NCBI RefSeq assembly: GCF_023159225.1
Contig: NC_063177.1
Location: 15,524,673 to 15,588,672 of the forward strand
DNA: 64,000 nucleotides
Reading direction: 5' to 3'
DNA from: Perognathus longimembris pacificus
Lineage: Eukaryota > Chordata > Mammalia > Rodentia > Heteromyidae
A model generated the notes under the pieces. That model worked only from the letters and a program-made list of their open reading frames with translations, was not told the DNA's origin and searched no databases. Made by a program: the position numbers and the translations under genes. Every line of letters begins with the position of its first letter. The first letter of the stretch is position 1. Positions 1-11,040 of the stretch are shown in pieces.

Positions 1-662
1 CAATTTTATTTCCTCTAACCTGTATCCTCCTTGTAGGGAACTTGTCTTATGTGATTCTTTCCATTATGGAGCACCCACACACCTCCCCCCTCTCCCAGCT
101 CCTCTGGGCTCTTGAATTGCACTGAGCTGGGTCCATGAAACAATTACTAGTTTGTAGATGAGTCCTTCCATTGACAAAAGAAGGACTTGAAAAGGCCTTA
201 CACTTTGTCAAAGTCTCCCAAAAATAATATCTTTGCCTAATGTCTAATAACATAAGCATATGGTTCTTCTCCATTAAATTGTAATGCTCTTGGGAAGAAA
301 GAAATATGTTCTAGATCTTGAATGAACAGATAATAACTGTATTTCTCCTATGCTTCTGCTTTCTCTGTTAGCAGGCCTAAGAATAAGAATGTAAATTAGG
401 AAATGGTTAGGTGCTGGTAGGGCATGTGAATCACCTCTGATTGGTAGATTGCTCATTCTAAATAGCAATGTCCAGAGGTAAAAATGTTAATTCCCAAGGA
501 GAACAAGGAGTTCTCTCCAAATGGTGAAGAACTCTTAGATTTCATAAAATCTCAGATAGAGACAGTTAACTTCTTCAGTAAAGTATATTAGCTTTGGAAC
601 ACAGCACCCAATAATTGCACTAATAATTCTGAATTCCTTTCCCCTTTCATGCTGAAGAAGCC
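1..662. other. Upstream flank of OR1A-like pseudogene
   Basis: No open frame of interest. The stretch resembles the upstream flanks of the other OR1A-like copies: the 'ggtccatgaaacaattac' region near 130-150 matches 'ggtcaatgaaacaattc' near 12850, and 'cctctgattggtagattgctc' near 435-455 matches the reverse complement of the flank of the receptor at 42082-43017. A pyrimidine tract plus AG directly before the start codon (about 635-658) is shared with the intact copies and looks like the coding-exon splice acceptor. Any 5' exon would lie outside the window. Confidence 0.6.
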
Positions 663-1829
663 ATGAGGTAAGAAAACCAACCTTCTGGCACAGATTTTAT
701 CCTCCTAGGAATGACAAGGAAACAGGAACAGGAAGACAGCTTCTTCATCCTCTTCCTCTTCATTTACCCCACCACACGGTTGGAAACGTGCTCATCATCC
801 TGGCCATTGTCTCTGATGTTCATCTCCACAACCCCATGTACTTCTTCCTAGCCAATTTCTCTCTTGTTGACATCTTTTTTGTTTGTTTGTTTGTTTGTTT
901 TGGCCAATCCTGGGGCTTGGACTCATGGCCTGAGCACTGTCCCTGGCTTCTTTTTGCTCAAGGCTAGCACTCTGCCACTTGAGCCACAGCGCCACTCCTG
1001 GCCGTTTTCTGTCTATATGGTGCTGGGGAATTGAACCCAGGGCTTCATGTATAGGAGGCAAGCACCCTTGCCACTAGGCCATATCCCCAGTCCCTCTTGT
1101 TGACATCTTCTTCTCATCTGTCACCATTCCCAAGATGTTGGCCAACCATCTCTTGGGTAGCAGAGCCATTTCCTTTGCTGGGTGTCTGACACAGATGGGT
1201 TTCATGATTTTCTTGCCTGAAACAGACAGCTATATCTTGGTTGTGATGGCAATAGATCGAGCTGTGGCTATCAACCGTCCTCTTCATTATACAACAATTA
1301 TGAGACCCTGTTCTTATATCCCACTAGTTGTTGGGTCTTGGATGGTTGGAAGCATCAATTCCATTATTTACACTATACTCACAGCTAGTTTGAATATCTG
1401 TGGCAACAAGAAAGTGACCAACTTCTACTGTGACATTACCTCTTTGCTCAAGCTGTCCTGCTCTGACATCCACTTTACTGTGAACATGATGTACCTTGGG
1501 GTTGGCCTTTTCTCCTTGCCATTTCTGTGTCATTGTTTCCTATACTCATGTTTTTGCCACTGTCTTGCAGGTTCCATCCACTAAGGGCATACTCAAAGCC
1601 TTCTCCACCTGTGGCTCCCACCTCACTGTGGTTTCTTTGTATTATAGGACAGTCATGGGCATGTATTTCCAACCTCTGACCAGTTACAGCCTGAAGGATG
1701 CAGTGCTTACTGTGATGTACACAGCAATGACCCCAATGTTAAATCCATTCATCTACAGTCTGAGAAACTGGGACATGAAGGCGCCTCTGGGGACTCTTCC
1801 TCCGCAGAAGTTCTTCATAGCCACTGTGA
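663..1829 (+). pseudogene. OR1A-like olfactory receptor pseudogene, SINE-disrupted
   Basis: Clear remnant of an olfactory receptor of the OR1A-like group; an intact version would be a seven-helix odorant receptor of the sensory cilium. Damage seen by alignment to the intact copy at 13392-14327: the third codon is TAA; one base is missing near 777; a SINE with a 16-bp target duplication splits the helix 2 region (877-1093); two bases are missing near 1529; the C-terminal codons are rearranged after the NPFIYSLRN motif. Downstream of the SINE the frame is open for MLANHLLGS through MAIDRAVAINRPLHY, and another frame carries KAFSTCGSHLTVVS to NPFIYSLRN. The TGA at 1827-1829 is where the ancestral stop should be. 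In the TM2-TM3 stretch it is closest to the receptor at 42082-43017. Confidence 0.93.
877..1093 (-). mobile_element. IDL-Geo type SINE inserted in OR pseudogene
   Basis: Antisense copy of the dimeric SINE: T-rich end on the left (gtttgtttgtttg), the Geo-type monomer, then the reverse of the ID-like head ending 'ccatatccccagtcc'. It is flanked by a perfect 16-bp target duplication CTCTTGTTGACATCTT at 861-876 and 1094-1109, both copies being OR coding sequence. The internal sequence is moderately diverged from the youngest copies in the window. Confidence 0.93.
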
Positions 1830-3899
1830 GGTCACGCACTTGGTGCTGGGATCCACATTGGGGAAGGACTTAGAGATCCAGGTCCAATGACATCTGCTAC
1901 AAAGAGTGGCTTCTCGTCTTTCCACAATTCAACAACTTGTCTCATAAGATTTTCAAGAGAAGGAAGTTGTTGAATTGTTAATGTTCAACTCATGTTTATT
2001 CCCTTTGTCAGAGTGGCAGCACAGTTGGTTCTTGTACCATCTATGCTGATGCCTAGCAGAGAGTAAAGTTGGGGAAGCCTCAGCCTCAGCTTCTATTTCC
2101 ATATTAGGAATGACCAGATTTTCCCTGATTGTACTGCAAAATATAACTGCAGTAGCTCATGCTTTGAAGAACATCAATCAGTCTTTACCTGTCAAATTTG
2201 ACTATCATATTTAATCCCTCTGACTAAACCTTCAATCCTCAGAAGCCAAGGTCTATGCTAACACATGTTTATATATACCATCCTGACCATGTAAAGAGTC
2301 TCCCAAATATATTAATCAAGGTGAAATTAACAAATAAAAATGCTAGTCTCTAAAATTTAACCTAAAAATGATTACAAATAACTCAACTGTATAATATTTA
2401 CCTACATTAAAATCTCTGAGAATTTGATTTCTTATTCTTACTGAATTATAGTGTCCTTAATGGTCATAAGCAACCCATTCCTAAAGTCTTACTGAAATGA
2501 CATTTGTCAGATTTATTTTCATTTAAATAATATTCAGTTCTAATTAATATAATAAAGTTCTAGTTTAACTAACTACAACATTAAATAAAAGCACAGTGAC
2601 CAAGGAAATGAAGATCATATAAGAGGTTGGATATAGTGACAGACACTAGTATCCCAGCTTAAGAGGTTAAGGTAGGAGATGTTCAAGTTCAAGTCAGCCT
2701 AGGCTCAGGTCAGCTTCAGTAAATAAATAAAACACATCCCCCAACACCCCCACTGAAATCTGGAAGATTTAGTCCTTGACTCTGAGGTTGCCAGCTATAT
2801 AAGAGTTTCTGTTTAACTTATTTCATTCATTAAAATGCTTATAAATGTGGTTATACATTTTTACTTTCAGAAAATTTGGAATTGGTCAGAAAACATTTTT
2901 GCAAGATCCAGTACCTAATGTGGCATTTTCTGATGTAATGTAAGGTTGTCTGACAGAAAAATAAACAAATAAACATTAATAAATGCATAAATAAATATGG
3001 ATTTTAAAATGAAGAATATAGAGAAAACATCTAGGAGAGTGCAAACACCTAAAACTAGAAGCAGGAATATTTCTGCACATCAGACCTGAAAGGTTATAGA
3101 TGGAGCCCATTATCAACACACACAGAGAGAAAAAGAGAAACAGACACCAAGAGAGGGAGACATGCCAATCCAACTGACTGACCAAATCTGTGAGTTCACC
3201 TAAAGATGAAGAAACCTGTAGTTTGCAACTCAGGAATAAATGCACTTCACTATCTTCTCTCCCTCCGATCTCTGTGGCAGCTCTATATTGACTAAGCCCA
3301 ACCATATACTAGAGGATGAGGCAGCCAACTATGGATCTAGGATCAGCTTGTTTATCCAACAGTATCACAAATCATGAAATTCAGGCAGAACATTAAAAAA
3401 AAAATCACAGAGAAACAGAGGCAGTTGAAAAACAGCAGTTAACAGTCCCAAGCCCCTGCCTGGATCCTTAGGGAGATGGGAAAACAGAAGGAAAATTACA
3501 AATAAGTCAAATGTCCCTGGTGCCAGGCTAACAACTCTAGTTGGAGGGTAAGCACATACCTCCTACAGCTCTTAAACCCTACATGGGGATCTGGGGAAGC
3601 AGTCACTGCTCTGGTGCAGAAGGTTAGTTTGTCTCGGTGAAGAAATGCATTCTGTCACTCCCCAGAGCACAGAGATCTATAGCAAGACTCCACTTTGATG
3701 GCTACACAGGATAATTATGCCTTAGGGAAGCTTGGGATACCCTGTCTAAAGTGTCTTTTGGAGAATTGCCATGTGTAGCGGTTGTGGAGAGAAAGGCCTT
3801 TAAGCAGTGAGTAGTTTCACAAGTAAAGGTCTCAGTGGTCAGAGTCCCAGTTCCCTGGTGAGGAGTGAGTCCTATCATCTGAGGGTCATGGCAGGAATA
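1830..3899. other. Non-coding, AT-rich; one old SINE fragment
   Basis: No gene seen. About 2630-2740 is a degraded sense SINE of the second family in this window (7SL/B1-like head, 'agtgacagacactagtatcccagc' style). A perfect inverted repeat lies at 1924-1978. The part from about 2960 to 3900 has no identity I can name; it may belong to the 5' end of the old L1 that follows. Confidence 0.5.
1924..1978. repeat. Perfect 15-bp inverted repeat (hairpin)
   Basis: ACAATTCAACAACTT at 1924-1938 and its exact reverse complement at 1964-1978 are separated by 25 bases. It lies about 95 bases after the ancestral OR stop. The corresponding downstream flank of the receptor at 13392 has a related 'acaacaacttattggaatt' on one arm only. 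Confidence 0.8.
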
Positions 3900-6060
3900 G
3901 AGGCTAAGGCTGTTGTGGTCTTCAGCCCCTGCCTCCTGGCTTCCAGGAGAGTGTGAGGGCATCCAGTTCACCACTCTGCATCATATGATGTCCATAGCTG
4001 CCTCCTTGCCATGGGGAGAATCTGAAAGCAATGCGAGCCACCTCTGGGAAACTGTAATTTGGTGTGTGTTGACAGCTGGGACTGAGGACCTTGAGTTCAG
4101 AACCTCCAAATCATATGATTTCCACAAACTTCTCCCCACTTCCCCATAGCAAGTTCAACTGCTGGGCAAGATCTGAAAAGACTGAGATTTACAGCCAGGA
4201 ATTGCATTTTGGTGTGGTATTCGCTATAGGCCAGACTGAAGGCTCTAAGAAAAACCCTTCCAAGTTACATTCTTTATACATACTTCTCCCCCTACATGGA
4301 GGTAAACCTCTGGGCAGAGTCTGATAGCACCTAGACCAGCATGTAGCATGCTTAGGTTCCTCAGTTCTCCCCCACCAATACAAAAAGTTAATACTCTGTT
4401 TTTCCCACTCCCCAATGTATTCAGAGGTCAGCTGCCCTTTGGGGCACAGACTAGGGTGCTTGTGGATATTCTTTCCAGCCAATGGGCTGTAAAGCTCCCT
4501 GCATCAGCTCCCAGCACACTTCTCTCATGAAGGTAGCCTATCAATTGTTCTACAGGAGACTCCTGCCAGTTTTCCACCACCTGAATAGATCTAAGTATAT
4601 GGATGAATGCTTAGTGACTGAGCCATATCCCCAGTCCAATAGTAACAAATGTTAATGCAGGCCTGCCACTGAAGGTCCTGACTGAACATTAAGAATATTT
4701 CTATTGAAATACTACAGACAAGTAAAAATTCTACCAAAGATATGGCCTTGTATGTGTAAATCCCAGTAAAGTATCACAAGACATGTGAAAGAACAAGGCA
4801 ACATGACTTCTCTAATGCTCAACAATTCCACAGAAGCAAACACTAATGACAGTGAAGTGGATGAAATTTGAGATAAAGAATTCAAGAAATCATATAGAAA
4901 AGATAGATGAAAGAGGACACAAACAAATGCCTAAATGAATTCCAAGAAAACTTAATGAAGAGCTAAATGAAATTAAAAGCACAATGTAGGATATGAAAGA
5001 GGAGTTCATTAAAGATTCAAAAATTTTGAAAAAAATATTATTTGAAACTGAAAATGGAAAACTCAAGAAGCCAAGTTAAGAAATAATAATCAGTTGAAAA
5101 CCTCTCCACCAGTCCAGATCAATTTTTAGAAAGAATATCATGGCTTAAAGATAGGCAAATGTAGTAAAATATTCAGATAAAAATGAAAAGAAAACTAAAT
5201 AGAAGAAAATGCAAGACTTTTGAAACAGTGTTAGCAAAACCTATGAATTCAGGCATAGAAAAATGGAAGGAGATATAAACTAAAAGCATTTTAAAATATA
5301 ATCAATAAAATAATAGCAGAAAACTCTCCAAATCTTGAAAAGGAGATGGCCACCAGATGCAAGAAACTTTTAGGATTCCAAATAGACAAGACCAGCAAGG
5401 GGGGAACACTAATGATCAGGGCAAGAAATAACAAAATAAAATGAAAAATATAAAGAATGAATGAAACCAAAATTTTGTTCTTTGAAAATATGAACCATCA
5501 TCAAATCCTTAGCCATACTAACCAACAGAAAGAGGAAGAACATTACAATGCTAAATAAGAAGTGGAAAAAGGATATCAAAAACTAATACCAATGAATCTC
5601 AAACGATGGTTAGAGAATACTTAGAAAATTTCTATCCTAATAACATAGGATTTAGAAATCAATAAAGTAGTATAGTCACTATGCAAGTAAGTATATCAGT
5701 TCTCCAGGAAAACTAAAAATAGAACTACTGTATGACCCTGCCATATCACTCATAATACCTCAGCGATCAATAGTGATCACTTGTAACTCCTCCTTATTAT
5801 TTTTTGATTGTCACAACAGGTAAGTTATAGAATCAACCTAGATGTTCACTGATAGATGAATGGGTACAGAAAATGTCACTAATACACATAATGGACTATT
5901 AGCCTTAAGAAAAAGGAAAATATGTTGTTTGCATTAAAAATGTATGGAACTTGACATCATCCTATTAGCAAAATAGGCCAGATTCAGGGAAACAAATATC
6001 ACAGGTTGTCTCTCACATTCATAATCTAGATCAATAAATACAAATGAACCAAAAATTTAT
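3900..6060 (+). mobile_element. Old, internally deleted LINE-1 (sense)
   Basis: Three diverged units about 150 bp apart at 4018, 4168 and 4317 (each with a 'tctgaaag/tctgatag' core and a preceding cttctcccc-type stretch) resemble tandem L1 promoter monomers. Next come coiled-coil ORF1-like sequence (about 4800-5100, rich in gaa/aaa codons), an ORF2 stretch around 5465-5640 matching the L1 'gaaaccaaaa.ttgttctttgaaaa' region, and then a jump to the ORF2 C-terminal region (about 5700-5760) and the '...gttctctcacatt' 3' region near 6010. Most of ORF2 is missing, and no frame is open. The order supports one old L1; the assignment of the monomers is less sure. Confidence 0.55.
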
Positions 6061-8369
6061 CTCAATGGCAGTCTAATTAGGGGGTGAGTTGAGGAACAGC
6101 GAGGTGGGGGATAGGAACAGAGACCTAAATATGCTCACAAGTGTCATTTCAGGCCAATAACTGACTCTCTACTAACAATCCTGCCTTTAGTTGTACAAGT
6201 TCCCTATTGTCCTGTCTCTTACTCCCACGACCCCATATGAAGAAAGTCAAACGCATCTTTACTGGTCTAGGCAAGACCATCATGCTTCTCTCCTTGTCTT
6301 ACCATGCAGATGTCATATCCACCTGCGGCACATCAGGAAATAAGCAGCCCCAGGGCAACCACCCAGCTCACAGCCATGCACAGCATCTATGTCCAGAACC
6401 AGGGCTATGGGGCTTTCCTTTAAAGCTCATCCTTTCCCCCTATCTGTAGGAATGGGGCTTTTAAAAGAGCAGCTCATCCTGTTCTTACTTCACCTGGGGG
6501 AAAAAATCACTAAAACTTTACTTTCTTTTCTCCAAAAATCCCTGCTGTCATTATTTAACTGACATTAATTCAGGGGCCAAATTTCTAGAATCAGAAAACT
6601 TTGAGGTCCATTTCATTTAGGGTACAATTTTACTCCAATAATTTCTTGGGTTTTTTTTGTTTTTGTTTTTGTTTTTGGTCTCTGAATGGTCTATTGCTGG
6701 AAGTGTCACATTAAAATATACAATTATTGGTCTTAGAATTGCCTTTCTCCTTAGGTCTTTTAATATTTTATTTGTCTAATTGAGTGCTCTGATATTAGTT
6801 GCATGCATATTTTAAAATGACATTTCCTCTGGTTGACTTGATCCCTTTATCATCATATGATGATCTGTCTTGTCTCTGTAAGTGACTTCTTATTTAAAAT
6901 ACCTTTTGTCTGATATTAATGTGTCTACTTCTGCCTTCTTTTGGCTCCCATTCACATGGAATATCTTATTTCGTCTCATTGCTTCCAGTCCACATGTGTC
7001 CTTAGAAATGAAATGAGTTTCTTGCAAGCAGCAAACAGTTGGGATTTTGATTTTTGTTAGACAATTTACTAAAATATGAAATGTTAATATTTAAAGCATT
7101 TTCTTTTTATACGTCATTTTAAAACATAAAAAGTTTTAATTGATTATGGAAAGTATCACAGGCTGTCATTGAGTTCTATGTAGTGAACACATAGAAACAA
7201 GACAATAACAGGCAGCATAATATAATATGAGATGTAGCTACAGTAAAATGCCAGTCAACAACTATATCTATCATGTGCAGGCTGATAGATGTGAAAAATC
7301 ATTATATGACCAGTGGTATAATAGGAAGGGATACAGTAGTAAGGATACTAATATAATTAGTAAATAACAGTTTACATTCACTAAATACCAGCTGTATGTC
7401 CAACACTATTTTAAGAAAATTTTAAATACTATCATCTAATCTTTATAACATTATGAGAGTGATATCATCATTATCATTACTTTTCTATTTTAATGGTGTA
7501 TAAATAAATGAAATCCTGATCCTGGGCCAATAGTTGGCAGACATAAGTGCTGAGCACAGTTCACAATTCAATCCTCTCCATTGCTTTCTGCAAAAACAAT
7601 CATTTTACCACAGGAATCACTAAGTTATCATAAGGTGTGACCATTATTCCAAGGTACTATAATGGTCACCTGTATAAAATAAGGTAAATAGCATCTAGAC
7701 CCTTTCTATGCCTAAGAATTTGTAAAGTTTATAGATCTGCTATCAGCATGATGGATTAAAAAAAGCATAGCTCCCACAGGACACTCCTAAAATCAATGCC
7801 TAGAGGAAAGATGAAATGCAGTCCTTTCCCACTGCCACACTGAGCAGCAGGAAGGCTTAAGCATGGGCTTAAGAGAGGCATCAGTTCAATTGTAACATCA
7901 TCTTTAAAACTCATTGGTGCTACAGAGTATTGCTGAGAAGCAAGGGAGAGGAGACCACATCCAAACAAGGAGGTTGGGACAGGTCAGCCCAGTGCTTGGA
8001 CCCTGGAGACACACTCTCCAGAAAAACCTCAGGTTACACTTGAGAGCCACTGTGTCCCTCAGGGCAAATCCAGAGGAGTTGCCATAAATCTCAGTAATTA
8101 CTCTGACTCTGACCTTGGATGAGGACTAAGGAAACTCATATTTCAGAGGGCCTTATAACTTGTTGACTAATTCCCAGCTGTCTCTACTAAGACTCATCCA
8201 GCTTCCTTAAGGAGGAACTAGACTTTTCCCCCTCAGGTTCCTTCCAGGAAAACTCCCTCCTTCCTGCCTCAGAGCTTGAGGCCTCCTGTTTCCAAATCAC
8301 GCCATTCCTGCCTTCTCCACCACAGTCACAGAGCTCCAGGATGCTTCCTCCTGGCCTGTCTGGTCCCCA
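6061..8369. other. Non-coding, contains antisense L1 fragment
   Basis: Apart from the antisense L1 piece at about 6650-7085 I see no gene or named repeat. 7085-7700 is AT-rich unique-looking sequence. Short frames here lack any recognisable protein similarity. 8200-8370 is the upstream edge of the putative OR promoter block. Confidence 0.4.
6650..7085 (-). mobile_element. LINE-1 ORF2 fragment, antisense
   Basis: Sequence such as 'ttgatccctttatcatcatatgatg' split by 'cttgtctctg' and 'gtctacttctgccttcttttggctcccattc', followed by 'atgagtttcttgcaagcagcaaa', corresponds to the well-known reverse strand of the mammalian L1 ORF2 endonuclease-RT region. It is degraded and not coding. Confidence 0.7.
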
Positions 8370-8374
8370 GAAAG

Positions 8375-8560
8375 AATGCTAGCAGGTGCTAGACCACTGC
8401 CTGCCATCTCACATGTGGACAAAGATTGAAAGTCACAGAATCCAGGAAGATTTTTGACACCATGTGAACTGACTCCTCAAGTGGGGCTGTAGATGTTGGA
8501 AACAGTTTTATGACCCTGCCATTCCCTCCCTTGACCACTGGAAGCTTCATGAGGTGAGTA
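8375..8560 (+). promoter_or_regulatory. Putative 5' exon/promoter of OR at 13392
   Basis: This block is homologous to three others in the window, each lying 5-9 kb upstream of an OR1A-like gene and on the same strand as it. Shared landmarks are 'gaatgctagc.ggtgctaga', 'cacatgtgga', 'ggctgtagatgttggaaaca' (8484-8503), 'cccttgacca' and the end 'tgag|gtgagtagaat', a consensus splice donor with the exon ending at 8553. Olfactory receptor genes commonly have a non-coding 5' exon several kb upstream of the single coding exon. The transcription start cannot be placed from sequence; the exon role is inferred from conservation, strand and the donor. Confidence 0.65.
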
Positions 8561-8956
8561 GAATTGCTTTGTCGTGTTAGCAGATGTTGTTTCTCCAGTG
8601 AAATGAACTGATAGTCATACAGAGAGATGGCAGTAAAGCTAGGATACAGATGTCTACTTGATTCCAGATCCTAAGTCGTCAAGACACAATGAATAGGAGG
8701 AAGGGTGAGATACTACCACCTTGTGCACACTCCTCCTGGGGTTCTTGTCCACAACACAGGCAGGGAAGGCAGCTGGGACTAGTTCACCTCAGTCCTCAGA
8801 TGTATCGGTCCCCTGAGGTAAACTCTGAGTGTGTTGTAGGCATGGACATTCACTAACACACACGGCCTTAGGAGAGGGCTACAGAGTATGGACAGAGTAG
8901 TGATGGGTTACCTGTTCACAAATTGTGATGGGAAAGTTGTTCACTCAAAAAAAAAA

Positions 8957-8983
8957 GTGTGTGTGTGTGTGTGTGTGCGTGCG
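8957..8983. repeat. (GT)n microsatellite
   Basis: A run of GT with a few GC steps at its right end, preceded by an A run. It abuts the T-rich end of the antisense SINE to its right. Confidence 0.9.
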
Positions 8984-9215
8984 TATGCCAGTCCTGTTGC
9001 TTGAGCTCAAGGCCTGGGCACTGTCCCTGAGCTTATTTAGCTCAAGGTTATCACTACTACTTGAGCCACAGCTTCATTTCTGGCTTTTTTAGGGAGTAAT
9101 TTATTGAAGATAAGAGTCTCACAGACTTTCCTGCCTGGGCTGGATTTACAGCCTCCTTAGTAGCTAGGATTACAGCATAAGCCAAAGGCACCCAGGTAAA
9201 AGTAACAAGTTTTTT
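8984..9215 (-). mobile_element. Older B1-like/Geo composite SINE, antisense
   Basis: Reads as the reverse of the second SINE family: Geo-type part ('ctcaaggcctgggcactgtccctgag', 'cttgagccacagct') followed by the reverse of a 7SL/B1-like head ('cctccttagtagctaggattacag'). Diverged copy without a clear target duplication. Confidence 0.75.
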
Positions 9216-10149
9216 TTGCCCTTCCTTCTGTGTTTTGGCTCCTTTGTTTTTAATGTCCATTTATTTTAATAATTCTTATGAATGCTGATAACTAATCCCT
9301 TCTTATATCCTTTTCATAAAATGTTTTACAGTAGTTAAATTTTAGCATATTTTTCTTCAGTCATGTGCTTTGTGCCTTGATTTAAGTCAATTTCCACCTG
9401 ATACCACATACACATAGTCTTTTTTTTTTTTAAGATTTACATGCTACAATTAATTCTTTGGGAATTATTTTCTATATTTTTTTATTGATGTTCCCTTGGT
9501 CATTAGTAAGGTTCAACATATTTTCATATGTACATTTTTATGTCCTTAACAAATTTCTCCTTTCTTTTTATAATTTCTTCTTTCTTTGCTAGAGGGACTT
9601 TTTCTTCATATTGATTTGCCAATACTCCTTTTAGCACTTTCATTGGCATATATTACTTGAGCAACATTTTTTTTTGTGATATCTCCATATATACGATGTT
9701 CCCTGGCTAGATACACCCCCTCTGTAACTGTCCTGTAAGTATCAACAGGTTTCATTGTTCTCTTTTCATATATGTACATAAAATACTTTGACCATATTTA
9801 CCTTCCTCCAACCCCTTTGTTCACCTTCCCTTCTCCTGTTGAGATCTACTCCCTCACAGAGCCCTTTTACATTCCTAACGTTCATTTTTGTGAATACTAA
9901 TTGTACAAAGTGATCTTACCATAATATTCCATACATATTATATTTTAATTTGATTTTCAGTATTATTTTTATATACAGGTCTCCATCTCTTTCCATGATT
10001 ATTTGCTATAGTCAGTCCATCCTTTTACCTAGCCATTTCTAAACCAGCCCCCATCATATACTACCTTCTAATAAATGCTTCACCTGATCTGTTTTATAGA
10101 CTTATTTGTTCTTCTCCCTACCCAAACTCAGTCAACAGTTCATATCTAT
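9216..10149. other. Non-coding AT-rich interval
   Basis: No gene and no repeat that I can name with confidence. It lies inside the presumed intron between the 5' exon at 8553 and the receptor at 13392. Confidence 0.4.
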
Positions 10150-10534
10150 AATATTTTTATATCTGTTGGAGCAACAGATATCTTTGTTCCTCTTGACTTC
10201 TTAGTGACCCACAAGATTTTTTAAATCAGTTTACTAAATTCTAAAAAAAAAAACAAAACTGTGGTGTTTGGATTAGTGTTTCATTAAATGCAGAGATTTA
10301 TTGGAAGAGAAAAGTTGTTTTTATATTAAAGCTTTCCATTCATATTATTTGTCTCCTCATTTTCTCTTTTGTCCATCAAGGTGTATATAATTTCAACCCA
10401 ATTTTGGGCTTGTTTTGATAGAATTATTTCTAGAGTTCTCAAATTTTTCAATTGCTATTTTGAATAAGAGTCCTTTTTGTAATTTTTTCTAATTTCATTT
10501 TACCTAAGTACAAGAATAGTACTGACTTTTTTTT

Positions 10535-10743
10535 TTTTTTTTTTTTTTTTGGCCAGTCCTGGGGCTTGGACTCAGGGCCTGAGCACTGTCCCTGGCTTCC
10601 TTTTGCTCAAGGCTAGCACTGTGCCACATGAGCCACAGTGCCACTTCTGGCCATTTTCTGTATATGTGGTGCTGGGGAATCGAACCCAGGGCCTCATGTA
10701 TATGAGGCAGGCACTCTTGCCACTAGGCCATATCCCCAGCCCC
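10535..10743 (-). mobile_element. IDL-Geo SINE, antisense, nested
   Basis: Well-preserved dimer with a long poly(T) at its left end and the reversed ID-like head 'ggccatatccccagccc' at its right. The target duplication CTGACTTTTTTTT occurs at 10522-10534 and 10744-10756, so it inserted into the T-tail of the older SINE to its right. Confidence 0.9.
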
Positions 10744-10965
10744 CTGACTTTTTTTTGTTGCCATTTGTGGGGTGAACTCAGGGCCTGGGAAATCTCCCTT
10801 AGCTTTTTTGCTCAAGGCTAACGCTCTACCACTTTAAGCCACAGCTCTACTTCCTGTTTTTAGATGTTTAATTGGAGATAAGACTTTGCTGCCTGGACTG
10901 GCTTTGATTTCAGCCTCCTGAGTAGCCAGGATTACAGGTGTGAGCCACTGGTTCCTGGCTAGTAT
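10744..10965 (-). mobile_element. Older B1-like/Geo composite SINE, antisense
   Basis: Geo-type part ('ctcaaggctaacgctctacc', 'aagccacagctctacttcc'), then 'tttaattggagataagac', then the reversed B1-like head ('cagcctcctgagtagccagg'). It acted as target for the neighbouring IDL-Geo insertion. Confidence 0.8.
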
Positions 10966-11040
10966 TGACTTTTTATGTATTGATTTTACCAAACAACCAT
11001 ACTGAAATCTCTTCACTTATGTAGAGCCCCTTGGGTATCT

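Larger units (their letters stand above)
10150..11040 (-). mobile_element. LINE-1 ORF2 fragment, antisense, split by SINEs
   Basis: The flanks on both sides of a SINE pair read as reverse-strand L1 ORF2 ('gttttgatagaattatttctagag' type on the left, 'gtattgactttttatgtattgattttacc' on the right). The middle, about 10522-10965, is two nested SINEs. No open frame remains. Confidence 0.55.

Noticed and set aside
795..1061. Open frame reading PPIHEALGSIPQHHI and similar frames at 39796, 47732 and 56413
   Set aside because: All are translations of the same IDL-Geo SINE and recur wherever a copy lies; not genes.
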